Shown in pieces: positions 17,464 to 26,611 of a DNA stretch of 64,000 bases. Numbering within the stretch: position 1 is the first letter of the stretch; each line of letters opens with the position of its first letter. The position numbers and the translations under genes were made by a program. Below the pieces are notes generated by a model. That model did not search any database. It was not told the DNA's origin and saw only the letters and a program-made list of their open reading frames with translations. The DNA is from an uncultured Clostridia bacterium (GTDB taxonomy: Bacteria; Bacillota; Clostridia; Christensenellales; Pumilibacteraceae). The DNA lies in the NCBI GenBank assembly GCA_944362615.1, contig CALVTM010000001.1, positions 62,001-126,000 of the forward strand, given 5' to 3'.

Positions 17464-18364
17464 CGTTACCGTCCTTGATGCGTAATACGCCGAGTACTTT
17501 TTCAAAAATTGCGGGAAGCGGTGCGGTAAAAGTCATTTCGTTTCCTGTCGTCGGATGAGAAAATGTCAGCGACGATGAATGCAATAACTGCCCTGACGTG
17601 CCGTATACCTGCCCCCTGCCGTATTGCTCGTCACCCGTTACCGGATGACCGATATATTTTGCATGTACGCGTATCTGATGCGTACGTCCAGTAAGAATAT
17701 GGAATTTTACAAGATCATGTTTATCCAACCGTTCGATAACGGAATATTCCGTCACGGCATACCGCCCGTCCGGAACTACAGCCATAAGTTTACGATCGCG
17801 CGGGCTGCGGCCTATGGGCGCATCGATTCGTCCTTCGCTCTCTTTCAGATGCCCGTCCACTATCGCCGTATATATCTTTGTCACCGCTCTGTCCGCTATC
17901 TGTCTGGATAATGACAAATGCGCTTTGTCGTTCTTGGCTACGACCATAACGCCGCTCGTATTCTTATCCAGCCTATGCACAATCCCGGGACGCAAAGCAC
18001 CGTTGATAGCCGATAAACTGCTAAGACGCGCAAGCAATGCGTTGACTAGCGTATCATTATAATTTCCGGGCGCGGGATGCACCGTCAGTCCCTGGGGCTT
18101 GTTTATTACGGCTATATCGTCATCTTCATAAATTATATCGACAGGTATATCCGGATTGGGCGTCGCGGCTATAAACGGCTCCGGAGGATCAAGATCTATT
18201 ACGTCCCCCGTCTTCACTATAATGCCGCCTTTGGGCTTTTCACCGTTCAGCAGTACCCTGCCGCCGTCTATAAGCTGTTTTATATACGACCGCGTGTACT
18301 CCGTTTCATCGGCAAGGTACACGTCAAGCCTGATTTTATCTCCCGGTTCGGCAAACAACTTCAC
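17456..18364 (-). CDS. rluD: 23S rRNA pseudouridine synthase, RluD family
   Basis: 302 aa: N-terminal S4 RNA-binding domain (RLDVYLADETEYTRSYIKQ) and a catalytic RluA/RluD domain with the Asp in VHRLDKNTSGVMV. It starts with GTG 18364, overlapping the lspA stop as GTGA. The position between lspA and the pyr genes is the classical Firmicute order (ylyB in Bacillus). Confidence 0.92.
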   Translation of the reverse strand: MKLFAEPGDKIRLDVYLADETEYTRSYIKQLIDGGRVLLNGEKPKGGIIVKTGDVIDLDPPEPFIAATPNPDIPVDIIYEDDDIAVINKPQGLTVHPAPGNYNDTLVNALLARLSSLSAINGALRPGIVHRLDKNTSGVMVVAKNDKAHLSLSRQIADRAVTKIYTAIVDGHLKESEGRIDAPIGRSPRDRKLMAVVPDGRYAVTEYSVIERLDKHDLVKFHILTGRTHQIRVHAKYIGHPVTGDEQYGRGQVYGTSGQLLHSSSLTFSHPTTGNEMTFTAPLPAIFEKVLGVLRIKDGNDV

Positions 18365-18939
18365 TTATCGCCGTCCTCAGGCTTGTCGTCTTTACCGGAC
18401 CCGTCGTCCGTCTGCGTGCCTTTCGTTTTCTTTGCGGCTAATTCTGTCACTACAAAATTCCAGATGATATATACCACAAGCATTATTGTGCCGGCCACTA
18501 ACGCTATATCTGCAACATTGAAAACCGGAAATTTTATAAGATCAATGCTTAAAAAGTCACGCACATAGCCGTATGCAAGCCTGTCTACCAGATTGCCGAG
18601 CGCTCCGCTTCCGAGAAGCGACAGCGTGACTATCAGAAACATATTTTTCCGCTTGTCCGGCCAGAACATTACGACAAGCACCGCGGCAATGAATACAAAA
18701 GTAAACGCTTTTATAACGTTCATCATAACCGGATTGTCACCAAAAAGCGACCACGCTCCTCCGGTGTTGTGCTTTGATACCAGCGAAAATACGCCTTCTA
18801 TCACCCACACTCTGCTCATCCCTTCCGTCACTTGCTTGGTCACAAGATCGACCACAACCACCACGGCAAAAATCACGATGCCGACAACCGACTGAAGTAT
18901 GAACGTTCCGAGAGGAGGCTTATTTTTTATCCATTTCAT
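18361..18939 (-). CDS. lspA: Lipoprotein signal peptidase (signal peptidase II)
   Basis: 192-aa membrane aspartyl peptidase that removes lipoprotein signal peptides after Lgt modification. Four hydrophobic segments; the catalytic Asp pair is in GNLVDRL and FNVADIAL; NTGGAWSLF is the conserved loop. A hydrophilic acidic tail of about 20 residues (DDGSGKDDKPEDGDK) extends past the usual end. The first 20 bases overlap sepF. Confidence 0.94.
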   Translation of the reverse strand: MKWIKNKPPLGTFILQSVVGIVIFAVVVVVDLVTKQVTEGMSRVWVIEGVFSLVSKHNTGGAWSLFGDNPVMMNVIKAFTFVFIAAVLVVMFWPDKRKNMFLIVTLSLLGSGALGNLVDRLAYGYVRDFLSIDLIKFPVFNVADIALVAGTIMLVVYIIWNFVVTELAAKKTKGTQTDDGSGKDDKPEDGDK

Positions 18940-19309
18940 GCGGTACTGTTACCCCTACGCCCTCGGGAGAGAGCAGAAATATATTTCCGGATATGCGGAG
19001 AACACTGCCGTTCAGTGCGTACATGGCGCCGGCAGCAAAGTCAAGTATACGCTGAGCCGTTGACGGATCGGTTCCGTCCAGATTGATTATCGCGGGTTCC
19101 TTACGCTTAAGATAGTCTATCAGCGTCTGAACGTCGCTGCACTTTTTCGGCTCGTACACGAGTACGTTACGGTAATCTCTCGGAGAAGAGGATGATTCAA
19201 ACCTTATCTGCGACATATGCGCCGACTGCGTGCGGGGACGCTCGCTTTTGTAATCCGACTCGTGCGCATCTTCAAAATACGGAAAATCGTTTACGTCGTT
19301 TCTGTCCAT
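18920..19309 (-). CDS. sepF: Cell division protein SepF
   Basis: 129-aa protein with a variable N-terminal linker (residues 1-45) and a C-terminal SepF/YlmF domain (NVLVYEPKKCSDVQ, DFAAGAMYALNGSV, FLLSPEGV). SepF ties FtsZ filaments to the membrane. The start is ATG 19309 with AAGGAG 5 nt upstream; a GTG two codons earlier is possible. The N-terminus is acidic (MDRNDVNDFPYFED) and does not look like the usual amphipathic membrane anchor. Confidence 0.88.
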   Translation of the reverse strand: MDRNDVNDFPYFEDAHESDYKSERPRTQSAHMSQIRFESSSSPRDYRNVLVYEPKKCSDVQTLIDYLKRKEPAIINLDGTDPSTAQRILDFAAGAMYALNGSVLRISGNIFLLSPEGVGVTVPHEMDKK

Positions 19310-19311
19310 GT

Positions 19312-19971
19312 TCACTCCTTCGTCCGTACCGGGTATACGCGCTCTCCGAAGAGCAGGCTGCCCGGTCTTATCATGTTTGCGCCGTGCATTACGGCTTTTT
19401 CATAATCTCCGCTCATACCGACTGACAGATATTCCGCCGTGGGGTATTTCGCGGCAAGTCTGTCGTACAGCAGCTTCATACCGTCGTAGAGCTCGTCCGC
19501 CGCGTCTATCGGGAGTACGCTCATGAGCCCTTTTATCCTGAGATGCTGCATTCCGCTTATTTTGTCCGCCAGCTCCATATAAGTCTCGGGCGGGCAACCG
19601 CTTTTGCTTTCCTCACCGCCTATATTGACTTCTATGAGTATGTCCATAATCTTGCCGAGTGCGGCACACCGCTTCTCTATCTCACGCGCAAGCTCCTCAC
19701 GGTCCACCGACTGGATCATACAAACTTTGTCGGCTATATATTTGACCTTATTTGTCTGAAGCGCTCCGATAAAATGGATCTCCTTCAGCTTTAAACCGTC
19801 ATATTTGGAAAGAAGTTCCTGCACTCTGTTTTCGCCCATGGCAGTTATGCCGTAGGCTTCCAGCTCGTTAATTTCATCCGCACTGCGCGTTTTCGTCGCC
19901 GCAACTATCTTTACCGGATGCGGCGCATTCTTAACAAAATCAAGCAGCTTTTTAACATTTTCTTTTATCAT
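19312..19971 (-). CDS. yggS: YggS/PLPBP family pyridoxal phosphate homeostasis protein
   Basis: 219-aa PLP-binding TIM barrel of the YggS/YlmE/PROSC family. The PLP lysine is in KIVAATKTR; GENRVQEL and HFIGALQTNK are family signatures. First gene of the operon that continues through sepF, lspA and rluD into pyrB. Confidence 0.93.
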   Translation of the reverse strand: MIKENVKKLLDFVKNAPHPVKIVAATKTRSADEINELEAYGITAMGENRVQELLSKYDGLKLKEIHFIGALQTNKVKYIADKVCMIQSVDREELAREIEKRCAALGKIMDILIEVNIGGEESKSGCPPETYMELADKISGMQHLRIKGLMSVLPIDAADELYDGMKLLYDRLAAKYPTAEYLSVGMSGDYEKAVMHGANMIRPGSLLFGERVYPVRTKE

Positions 19972-20000
19972 ACGAAAGTTATACCTCGCCGATATAAATC

Positions 20001-20029
20001 ATTATACACTATAATAACGACGTTTGCAA
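20001..20029 (-). promoter_or_regulatory. Promoter of the yggS-sepF-lspA-rluD-pyr operon
   Basis: -35 TTGCAA (20029-20024), 17-bp spacer, -10 TATAAT (20006-20001). The leader is only about 25-30 nt, so there is no room for a PyrR attenuator at the operon start, and none is visible in the gene junctions. Confidence 0.75.
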
Positions 20030-20050
20030 GAGTTTAACGGAAATCGGTAT

Positions 20051-20080
20051 AAAAATAATCCCGGTCATCTGACCGGGATC
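20051..20080 (-). terminator. Intrinsic terminator of the acetyltransferase-malY-DUF1893 operon
   Basis: GC-rich stem (20058-20067 with 20070-20079; inner pair probably open) followed on the minus strand by TTATTTTTAT. Confidence 0.85.
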
Positions 20081-20082
20081 GT

Positions 20083-20508
20083 TTATCCGTTCATCGGTAA
20101 TTCATCAAGTTTTGCTCTCAATGCCTGTATACATTCATCAGTATCGGTAACGCCGTGAATTGCTTCCTCCATAGGACACATGCCCGTTCCCTGACGGTTG
20201 ATTATACGTTCGGTAAGAACGCCGTATCCGACTGTAATGCAATTATCGCGCAATGCCGCCAGTGCGTCTTTAGTTATTACGGAAGCGTATACTCCGGCAA
20301 CGCCCAAGCGGATATACAGCGCTGCCGCCGCTCTGCCGACTATTTTATCGGCAGCCTGCCAGCCCCGCACGTTTTTACCGCCGTCAAGCAGTTCCATAAG
20401 CGGTCTGATGCCTCTCCTGCTATCTGTAATGATTTCTGCCCCGTCGGACAATGCCAGTGTATAGCCGTCCGTTTCTACGAGACTTCTGAGCTTGTCCGTA
20501 ACGTTCAT
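20083..20508 (-). CDS. DUF1893 family protein
   Basis: 141 aa. The DUF1893 pattern is seen in GYTLALSDG, the GIRPLMELL segment, DKIVGRAAAALYI and TDECIQALRAKL. The fold is thought to be cytidine deaminase-like; activity is unknown. It overlaps the malY-type stop as ATGA, so expression is coupled. Confidence 0.8.
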   Translation of the reverse strand: MNVTDKLRSLVETDGYTLALSDGAEIITDSRRGIRPLMELLDGGKNVRGWQAADKIVGRAAAALYIRLGVAGVYASVITKDALAALRDNCITVGYGVLTERIINRQGTGMCPMEEAIHGVTDTDECIQALRAKLDELPMNG

Positions 20509-21674
20509 AATGCGTCTCCGTAAGAGCCGATACCCCGCCTGAGCAGTTCAAGCCCTCTTTCCAAAACTGACCTGGGACATGCGACATTCATGCGCAAAAA
20601 GCTTTTGCCGTTACCGCGGTACTGCCCTCCGGAAGAAAGATAGAGCCCGGTAGCATTACGAATATATGATGCAAGCTCGTCCGAATCTTCGGTTATCTTC
20701 GTTACATCCAGCCATAAAAGATATGTTGCATGCGACATAACGCAGTGTACCTCCGGTATATAACATCGGATATACTCTTCCGCATACCGCTTATTTTCCG
20801 TGAGATATCCGCGCAGTTCATCCAGCCAATCACCGCACTTGCCGAACGCCGTTGCGGTAGCTATCGCCGCAAACGTATTTGGCTCTGCAAGCTCATCGCT
20901 GTTAAGTCCGCGGACCGCTATTTCAAAAAGCTTTTTATTTCGGGAGTATACAGCCGCCGACTGCAGACCCGCTATATTGAATGCCTTACTGGCGGATATA
21001 CATGTTACGCTTATATTTGCGCAAGTGTCGCTTACGGATGCAAACGGAGTATAACCATAACCCGGATCGGTAAGATCACAATGGATCTCATCCGATATGA
21101 CCGTTACACCGTTATTGGAACACATTTCACCTACAGCTGCCAGCTGCTCCGCCGTCCATATATTTCCGGTGGGGTTATGCGGATTGCATAGTATCAGAAG
21201 TGTGGACTGAGGATGCGAAAGTTTCTCTTCCAGATCGGCAAAGTCGATCTCATACTTTTTACCGTCATACCCGAGAGGACTTTCATAAACCTGTCTGCCG
21301 GCGTTTTCTATTGAATGATAGAATATATCATAAGCCGGTGTCATAACTACTACCCTGTCACCGTGATTGGTGTAGCGTTTGACAAGGCAGGATATCGCCG
21401 GTACTACTCCGGTACAAAAGCACAGCCTGTCCGCTTCCATCTCAAAACCGTGCCTGTCCTTCCACCACCTGACAATAGACGGCGCCCATTCCTCGGGAAG
21501 GACATTATATCCGAAAACGCCGTGCGTCACACGGTCTTTCAGCGCGCTGATTATATCCGGCGCCGTGGGAAAATCCATATCCGCGACCCACATCGGCAGC
21601 TCGTTATCACTTACATCCCACTTCAGCGACGATGTGCCGCGTCGGTCGGTTATTCTGTCAAAATCATACTTCAT
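20505..21674 (-). CDS. MalY/PatB-type aminotransferase (cystathionine beta-lyase-like)
   Basis: 389-aa fold-type I PLP enzyme. The start is taken at [16 protein letters not shown], typical of MalY/PatB; in-frame ATG 21686 and GTG 21692 are alternatives. The PLP lysine is in [15 protein letters not shown]; the Asp and Tyr of the cofactor pocket lie in CNPHNPTGN and [10 protein letters not shown]. Relatives cleave cystathionine or cysteine. It overlaps the upstream acetyltransferase, suggesting a cysteine-linked operon; the substrate is inference. Confidence 0.88.
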   Translation of the reverse strand: MKYDFDRITDRRGTSSLKWDVSDNELPMWVADMDFPTAPDIISALKDRVTHGVFGYNVLPEEWAPSIVRWWKDRHGFEMEADRLCFCTGVVPAISCLVKRYTNHGDRVVVMTPAYDIFYHSIENAGRQVYESPLGYDGKKYEIDFADLEEKLSHPQSTLLILCNPHNPTGNIWTAEQLAAVGEMCSNNGVTVISDEIHCDLTDPGYGYTPFASVSDTCANISVTCISASKAFNIAGLQSAAVYSRNKKLFEIAVRGLNSDELAEPNTFAAIATATAFGKCGDWLDELRGYLTENKRYAEEYIRCYIPEVHCVMSHATYLLWLDVTKITEDSDELASYIRNATGLYLSSGGQYRGNGKSFLRMNVACPRSVLERGLELLRRGIGSYGDAL

Positions 21675-22245
21675 CTTTTTTATCATATGCACTGCCTATT
21701 ATCCGCGCAGGTACTCCCGCCACGATCGCGCCTTGCGGCACGTTCTTTGTCACGACCGCGCCCATGGCTATGATCGCATCGTCGCCTATTGTCACTCCGG
21801 GCAGCAGACGTGCACCGGCTCCTATCCACACCCTGTTGCCTATTTTTACCGGCGACGGCAGCATGTCTCTCCTCTTATCCGGATCTGCGACATGATTAAG
21901 CGTAGCAATGTATACGCCGTGACCGATAAGCACATCATCTCCTATTTCTATTCCTCCATGGTCCTGAAAACAGCAACACATATTAATGAATACTCTGTCG
22001 CCTACCGTTATGTTCTTACCGCACTCGGTGTAAAAAGGAGGGAAAAGAGAAAAACCTTCACGTTCCGGTTTTCCGATCAGTTCGAAAAACAATGACGCTA
22101 TTTTACGGGGGTCTGTTTCAGAATTAAGTTCAGTCGTGATTTTTCTGGCTTCAACGGATAACTTATGCATATAAAGATGTACGGGTGATCCCGCCTGAAT
22201 GTAGCTCTTATCTTTCATATAGCGTCTGAATGACTCGATATCCAT
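21664..22245 (-). CDS. Maltose/galactoside O-acetyltransferase family (hexapeptide repeat)
   Basis: 193-aa left-handed beta-helix acetyltransferase. N-terminal Mac domain (about residues 5-55), then hexapeptide repeats with the catalytic His in [10 protein letters not shown] and the closing [16 protein letters not shown]. It could also be a serine acetyltransferase-like enzyme given the MalY neighbour, but the architecture is LacA/Maa. AAAGGAG precedes the ATG. Confidence 0.88.
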   Translation of the reverse strand: MDIESFRRYMKDKSYIQAGSPVHLYMHKLSVEARKITTELNSETDPRKIASLFFELIGKPEREGFSLFPPFYTECGKNITVGDRVFINMCCCFQDHGGIEIGDDVLIGHGVYIATLNHVADPDKRRDMLPSPVKIGNRVWIGAGARLLPGVTIGDDAIIAMGAVVTKNVPQGAIVAGVPARIIGSAYDKKDEV

Positions 22246-22266
22246 ACTTACCCTCTCCTTTCACAT

Positions 22267-22296
22267 ATTATAATATCCGCTCCGCTCCTTTGTCAA
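22267..22296 (-). promoter_or_regulatory. Promoter of the acetyltransferase operon
   Basis: -35 TTGACA (22296-22291), 18-bp spacer, -10 TATAAT (22272-22267). It diverges from the lysR promoter; a 10-bp palindrome GCCTGCAGGC (22323-22332) lies between them and is a candidate regulator site. Confidence 0.78.
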
Positions 22297-22374
22297 ATAC
22301 TTTATTTTTACACGTACCCATAGCCTGCAGGCATAGTCATATTACTAAAATAAATACTTAAAGGCTGAACATGC

Positions 22375-22404
22375 TTGACGACTATGAAAGACCGATGCTA
22401 TAAT
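22375..22404 (+). promoter_or_regulatory. Promoter of the lysR gene (leaderless type)
   Basis: -35 TTGACG (22375-22380), 18-bp spacer, -10 TATAAT (22399-22404), then CAAAGT and ATG 22411. No Shine-Dalgarno. Confidence 0.78.
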
Positions 22405-22410
22405 CAAAGT

Positions 22411-23289
22411 ATGGATATACAGCAGATGAAATATTTTCTTGCCATTGCAAAAGAAAGCAACATTTCAAAAGCAGCCGAGTTGTTATACATGACTCAGCCC
22501 AGTTTGACGCGCCAAGTGCAAAATATGGAAAGAGAGATAGGAAAGCCGCTGCTCATACGCGGAGGCAAACGTCTGAAGCTGACAGAAACCGGTGAATTAC
22601 TGAAAAAGCGTGCGGAGGAAATAGTTGAACTTTTCGGAAAAGCCGAGCTTGAACTTATGAGCCTGAACAGCAATATCGGCGGAGATATCTATATCGGCGG
22701 AGGCGAGACCAGGGCAATGAAAATACTGACGGATATTGCCGCAAAAGTTCATAACGATCATCCGGAGATACGTTTTCATTTGCACAGCGGAGATATTGCC
22801 GACGTCTGCGAAAAGCTTGACAAAGGGCTGATAGATTTCGGGCTTATGATCGAACCCGCTCATCTTGCAGAATACAAACACCTGACGCTGCCGTTTTTTG
22901 ACGAATGGGGCATAATCCTCCCCTCTTCTCATCCGCTGGCGCAAAAACAATCGATCTCTCCGGAAGATCTTGCCGGAGTACCTCTGCTTCGTTCAAAGCA
23001 CGCCGCCGACAGATCGTCTATAAGCGAATGGATCAGCCGCATACCCGATCAGAAACTTATTGCCACATATAATCTGCTTTATAATGCTTCGCTTATGGCT
23101 GAAGCCGGTATGGGATGCGTACTGTGCATTGACGGCATTATAAATCTTAAAGGCAATGATGCCCTCTGCTTCAGACCGCTTGAGCCCGCAATTCATTCGG
23201 GAATAAGCGTTGCATGGAAACAGGATCAGTTGCTGAGCAAAGCCGCTTCGCTGTTCCTTGAGTACATGAAAAAAGAATTTAATTCCTGA
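22411..23289 (+). CDS. LysR family transcriptional regulator
   Basis: 292 aa. The start is ATG 22411 (MDIQQMKYFLAIAKESN), the normal LysR N-terminus; the longer frame begins on the promoter itself. Winged HTH about residues 1-60 (ISKAAELLYMTQPSLTRQV), then a LysR substrate-binding domain. It is divergent from the acetyltransferase-malY operon and probably regulates it, as LysR proteins often control divergent genes; the inducer is unknown. Confidence 0.92.
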   Translation: MDIQQMKYFLAIAKESNISKAAELLYMTQPSLTRQVQNMEREIGKPLLIRGGKRLKLTETGELLKKRAEEIVELFGKAELELMSLNSNIGGDIYIGGGETRAMKILTDIAAKVHNDHPEIRFHLHSGDIADVCEKLDKGLIDFGLMIEPAHLAEYKHLTLPFFDEWGIILPSSHPLAQKQSISPEDLAGVPLLRSKHAADRSSISEWISRIPDQKLIATYNLLYNASLMAEAGMGCVLCIDGIINLKGNDALCFRPLEPAIHSGISVAWKQDQLLSKAASLFLEYMKKEFNS

Positions 23290-23334
23290 TCTGATCAACA
23301 CGGATACGAAAATTTATTTTTATTATTCCATATT

Positions 23335-23413
23335 AAAAACGGAAGCCGTTTTGAAGTGAACCCCAAAAGTTGGACAGCTTTTGGGGTGCACTTCATTTCA
23401 GGCTCCCGTTTTT
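23335..23413. terminator. Bidirectional terminator split by a palindrome
   Basis: Outer arms AAAAACGGAAGCC (23335-23347) and GGCTCCCGTTTTT (23401-23413) pair with one G-U and give T5 runs on both strands. They serve the convergent lysR and DUF3737 genes. The space between the arms is filled by the palindrome at 23353-23394. Confidence 0.75.
23353..23394. repeat. Palindrome resembling two abutted IS3-type terminal repeats
   Basis: Arms 23353-23369 and 23378-23394 match at 16 of 17 positions. Each arm read outward-in begins GAAGTG(A/C)ACCCCAAAAG, close to the CCCCAAAAGTT-type ends common in IS3-family elements of Firmicutes. No transposase lies between them. It may be a minimal remnant or just a hairpin. 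Confidence 0.5.
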
Positions 23414-24261
23414 CCATCGTCTGTTATTATTTTTATTTTTGCCGGATTTATCCGCTGAGGGTCAAGCGTAAGTTCGCCTATACTCCCCGCTCTTATGACT
23501 CCGGCGGACGGATTGAATACACTGTCCACCTTTCCTGCTATCTCCACGTCTACTGTTGAATATTCAAACGCCAATGTCGTATTCAGCGTGCGACAGTTTT
23601 TCATCACGAGTCCGTCTATATAACATAACCCCTGAAGACTTTCTATCGTGCAGTTGATAAGCGTAAGGTTCTTTGCGTTCCAACCGAGATACTCACCGGA
23701 TATGAATGAATCGATAACCGTAACGTTTTTGCTGTTCCAGAAAGCGTCCTTGGTTATCATTTTCGAATTCCGGATAGTAATGTTTTCAGCTCCGTCAAAA
23801 CCGTAATCGCCGACAAGATCTAAGTCATCCACTTCCGTATCGCAGACATTCATTGCAAAATAGTCACCTTTTGCGCAAACGGATCGCAGTTTAATGTCCG
23901 TACAATTCCACAGAGTTTCGGACGCATTCGGCATGAATACGTTCTCCAGCGTTATGCCGGATGACCTGCGGAAATTTTTCGGCGCATGTATGATACCGTT
24001 TGAGAACGATATGTCCTCGGTGTACCATACCCCGGCTCTCGCCATTTCAAAAAATGTACACCCGTTGAGCCTTACGTTTTTGCAGTACCAAAGCGGATAT
24101 TTCCACTGGAACAAGCTGTCGGTTATTTCAAGATCGGCACTTTCTTTCAGCGGTGATTCACCGTCCGCAAAAGTGCAGCGCCTTACAATAAGATCGTGCG
24201 AAGAAAATAAGGCACGCTCACCGGTCAGGATTTTATCGGATATTATATTTGTTCCTCTCAT
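23398..24261 (-). CDS. DUF3737 family protein, right-handed beta-helix
   Basis: 287 aa built of pectate-lyase-like coils: short repeats such as NVRLNGCTFF, NITIRNSKM, NVTVIDSFI, NLTLINCTI. No signal peptide. DUF3737 proteins are common in gut bacteria and have no proven activity. Its last codons form one arm of the downstream terminator. It begins 22 bp after nfnB and is probably co-transcribed. Confidence 0.82.
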   Translation of the reverse strand: MRGTNIISDKILTGERALFSSHDLIVRRCTFADGESPLKESADLEITDSLFQWKYPLWYCKNVRLNGCTFFEMARAGVWYTEDISFSNGIIHAPKNFRRSSGITLENVFMPNASETLWNCTDIKLRSVCAKGDYFAMNVCDTEVDDLDLVGDYGFDGAENITIRNSKMITKDAFWNSKNVTVIDSFISGEYLGWNAKNLTLINCTIESLQGLCYIDGLVMKNCRTLNTTLAFEYSTVDVEIAGKVDSVFNPSAGVIRAGSIGELTLDPQRINPAKIKIITDDGKTGA

Positions 24262-24283
24262 CCGTCTTTTACCGCACTATAGT

Positions 24284-25699
24284 TCAGTTATTTTTCGATC
24301 TGATGTATTCGTCGATCGCTTTTGCCGCTACCTTGCCCGCACCCATTGCACTTATAACGGTAGATGCGCCCGTAACGGCGTCACCGCCCGCATAGATGCC
24401 TTCGCGGGATGAAAGTCCGTCCTCGTTTACGATTATACCGCCGTGCGAATTGACTTCCAGTCCTTTGACCGTCGACTTTATCAGAGGGTTGGGCGACGTT
24501 CCGATACTCATTATAACGGCATCCACATCCAGCTCAAACTCACTGCCGCTGACCGGAACGGGTCTGCGGCGACCGCGTTCGTCCGGCTCGCCCAGTTCCA
24601 TTCTTATACACCTGATACCAGTTACAAAACCGTTTTTCGGATCACGTCTGTCATCAGGATTATGATAACCGAGTATTTCTACGGGGTTACAGAGCAGTCT
24701 GAAATCGATTCCCTCTTCCTCTGCGTGTTCCACTTCTTCCCGACGTGCAGGCAGCTCCGTTCTGGAGCGGCGATATACTATATACACCTTTTCCGCACCC
24801 AGACGAAGCGCTGTACGTGCCGCATCCATAGCGACGTTACCGCCGCCGACTACCGCCACTTTACCACCCTTCATGATAGGCGTATCCGAATGCTCACGGT
24901 ATGCCTTCATAAGATTACTGCGGGTAAGGAATTCGTTTGCGGAATATACGCCTTTAAGGCTTTCACCCGGGATGTTCATGAAGTTGGGAAGCCCTGCACC
25001 AGAACCGATGAATACAGCCTCATAGCCCATTTCAAACAGCTCGTCCACCGTAAGCGTCTTACCTATCACAACGTCTGTTTCTATATCTACGCCAATACGT
25101 TTGAGACCGTCCACTTCTCTCGCGACGATCGATTTGGGAAGTCGGAACTCAGGAATGCCGTATACAAGCACGCCGCCTGCCGTATGAAGCGCCTCATATA
25201 CGGTCACGGCGTATCCTCTGCGCGCAAGATCTCCCGCGCACGTAAGACCGCTGGGACCTGACCCGACAATCGCAACCTTATGTCCGTTTGGCTGAGGGCG
25301 CAGCGCGTTATCACATACGTTTTCATTATGCCTGTCCGCAACGTACCGCTCAAGTCTGCCTATTCCGACCGGCTCGAACTTTATTCCGAGCGTGCATTTA
25401 GCTTCGCACTGGGTCTCCTGAGGGCAGACACGTCCGCATACCGCGGGCAGAGACGAATATCCGGATATCACGTTATACGCCCCTTCAAAATCCTTTTCTT
25501 TGATCTTTTCTATAAATGCAGGGATATCTATTCCTACCGGACAGCCGCTTACGCAAGGCTTGTTCTTGCAGTTAAGGCATCTCTGCGCTTCTGCCAATGC
25601 TATTTCTTCGGTATAGCCGGTTGCAACTTCATTAAAGTTATGCGCTCTTACCTTCGGATCCTGAGAAGGCATCGGGTGCTTGTTGGGTATTATAGGCAT
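24284..25699 (-). CDS. nfnB: NfnB-type NADPH-dependent glutamate synthase small-chain-like subunit
   Basis: 471 aa. N-terminal cluster-binding domain (CLNCKNKPCVSGCPVGIDIP and CGRVCPQETQCEAKCTLG), then two dinucleotide-binding folds (VAIVGSGPSGLTCAG and VAVVGGGNVAMDAAR) and the C-terminal FAD site GIYAGGDAVTGASTV. With NfnA it forms NADH-dependent reduced ferredoxin:NADP oxidoreductase, a flavin-based bifurcating enzyme of anaerobes. The start lies one base after the nfnA stop. A glutamate synthase small subunit (GltD) is the alternative, but no GltB is near and the NfnA-like partner favours Nfn. Confidence 0.88.
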   Translation of the reverse strand: MPIIPNKHPMPSQDPKVRAHNFNEVATGYTEEIALAEAQRCLNCKNKPCVSGCPVGIDIPAFIEKIKEKDFEGAYNVISGYSSLPAVCGRVCPQETQCEAKCTLGIKFEPVGIGRLERYVADRHNENVCDNALRPQPNGHKVAIVGSGPSGLTCAGDLARRGYAVTVYEALHTAGGVLVYGIPEFRLPKSIVAREVDGLKRIGVDIETDVVIGKTLTVDELFEMGYEAVFIGSGAGLPNFMNIPGESLKGVYSANEFLTRSNLMKAYREHSDTPIMKGGKVAVVGGGNVAMDAARTALRLGAEKVYIVYRRSRTELPARREEVEHAEEEGIDFRLLCNPVEILGYHNPDDRRDPKNGFVTGIRCIRMELGEPDERGRRRPVPVSGSEFELDVDAVIMSIGTSPNPLIKSTVKGLEVNSHGGIIVNEDGLSSREGIYAGGDAVTGASTVISAMGAGKVAAKAIDEYIRSKNN

Positions 25700-25700
25700 A

Positions 25701-26558
25701 TCATTTTACCTCCGCTTTAAACAGGTTGCACGTCTCTTCACGAGCGTGTCTTTCGAACTCGGCGTACATAGTGCTGCGCATCATAGCTTCGTCAAAGTCA
25801 ACAGTAAACGCATCAAAGTCAGGACCGTCAACACACGCAAACTTCGTCTGCTTTTTACCGTCAGCACCGGTTACCGTAAGACGGCAGCAGCCGCACATTC
25901 CGGTACCGTCTATCATGATCGGGTTCATTGAAATGATAGTCTTCTGATCGTACTTCCTGGTTTCAAGAGTAACAAACTTCATCATGATAACAGGACCTAT
26001 CGCTATCACAACATCAAATCTTTCGCCGTTCTCAAGCAGTTCATGGAGCGGTGCGGTCACCAGACCTTTTTCTCCCCAGCTGCCGTCATCTGACATACGG
26101 TAGAATCTGTCGGATACCTTGTCAAACTCGTCTTCAAGTATTACAAGATCTCTGCTTCTGAAACCGGCTATAGTCGTTACTTCACAGCCGAGATCGTGTA
26201 ATTCTTTTGCAACGGGATAAGCTATCGCGCACCCTACGCCGCCACCGACTATGCACGCTTTTTTTACTCCGTCTACTTCAGTCGGATTACCGAGCGGACC
26301 TACAAAGTCGCATATGTTTTCGCCCTGCTTCTTTGCATTGAGCTTCATTGTCGTTGCGCCTACTATCTGAAAGATGATATCTACGCTGCCCTTTTCTCTG
26401 TCATAACCCGCAACGGTGAGCGGTATGCGTTCACCCTCCTCGTCCACGCGCAGAATTATAAACTGCCCAGGCTTGGCTTTACGAGCAACAAGCGGTGCGT
26501 CTATCGACATAAACGTAACCGTCGGATTGAGTTCTCTTTTTTCGAGTATTCTGTACAT
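25701..26558 (-). CDS. nfnA: NfnA-type ferredoxin-NADP reductase subunit
   Basis: 285 aa, related to PyrK: FAD domain (PGQFIILRVDEEGERIPLT), NAD site (CIVGGGVGCAIAYP) and C-terminal [2Fe-2S] Cys cluster (GTGMCGCCRLTV, CVDGPDFD). The start is ATG 26558 (MYRILEKREL) with GAGAGG upstream; a start 16 codons earlier lacks one. First gene of nfnAB. Confidence 0.9.
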   Translation of the reverse strand: MYRILEKRELNPTVTFMSIDAPLVARKAKPGQFIILRVDEEGERIPLTVAGYDREKGSVDIIFQIVGATTMKLNAKKQGENICDFVGPLGNPTEVDGVKKACIVGGGVGCAIAYPVAKELHDLGCEVTTIAGFRSRDLVILEDEFDKVSDRFYRMSDDGSWGEKGLVTAPLHELLENGERFDVVIAIGPVIMMKFVTLETRKYDQKTIISMNPIMIDGTGMCGCCRLTVTGADGKKQTKFACVDGPDFDAFTVDFDEAMMRSTMYAEFERHAREETCNLFKAEVK

Positions 26559-26611
26559 AAGTGCCTCTCGGTTGATATATTTCTGTGAACGTATGCTCCG
26601 CATCACGTAAA

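Noticed and set aside
20030-20050. PyrR-type attenuator upstream of the pyr operon
   Set aside because: The leader is about 25-30 nt and shows no anti-terminator/terminator pair; none was found at the rluD-pyrB junction either, where the genes overlap.
24284-25699. Glutamate synthase small subunit GltD
   Set aside because: No GltB is near, and the adjoining NfnA-like subunit matches the bifurcating NfnAB pair.
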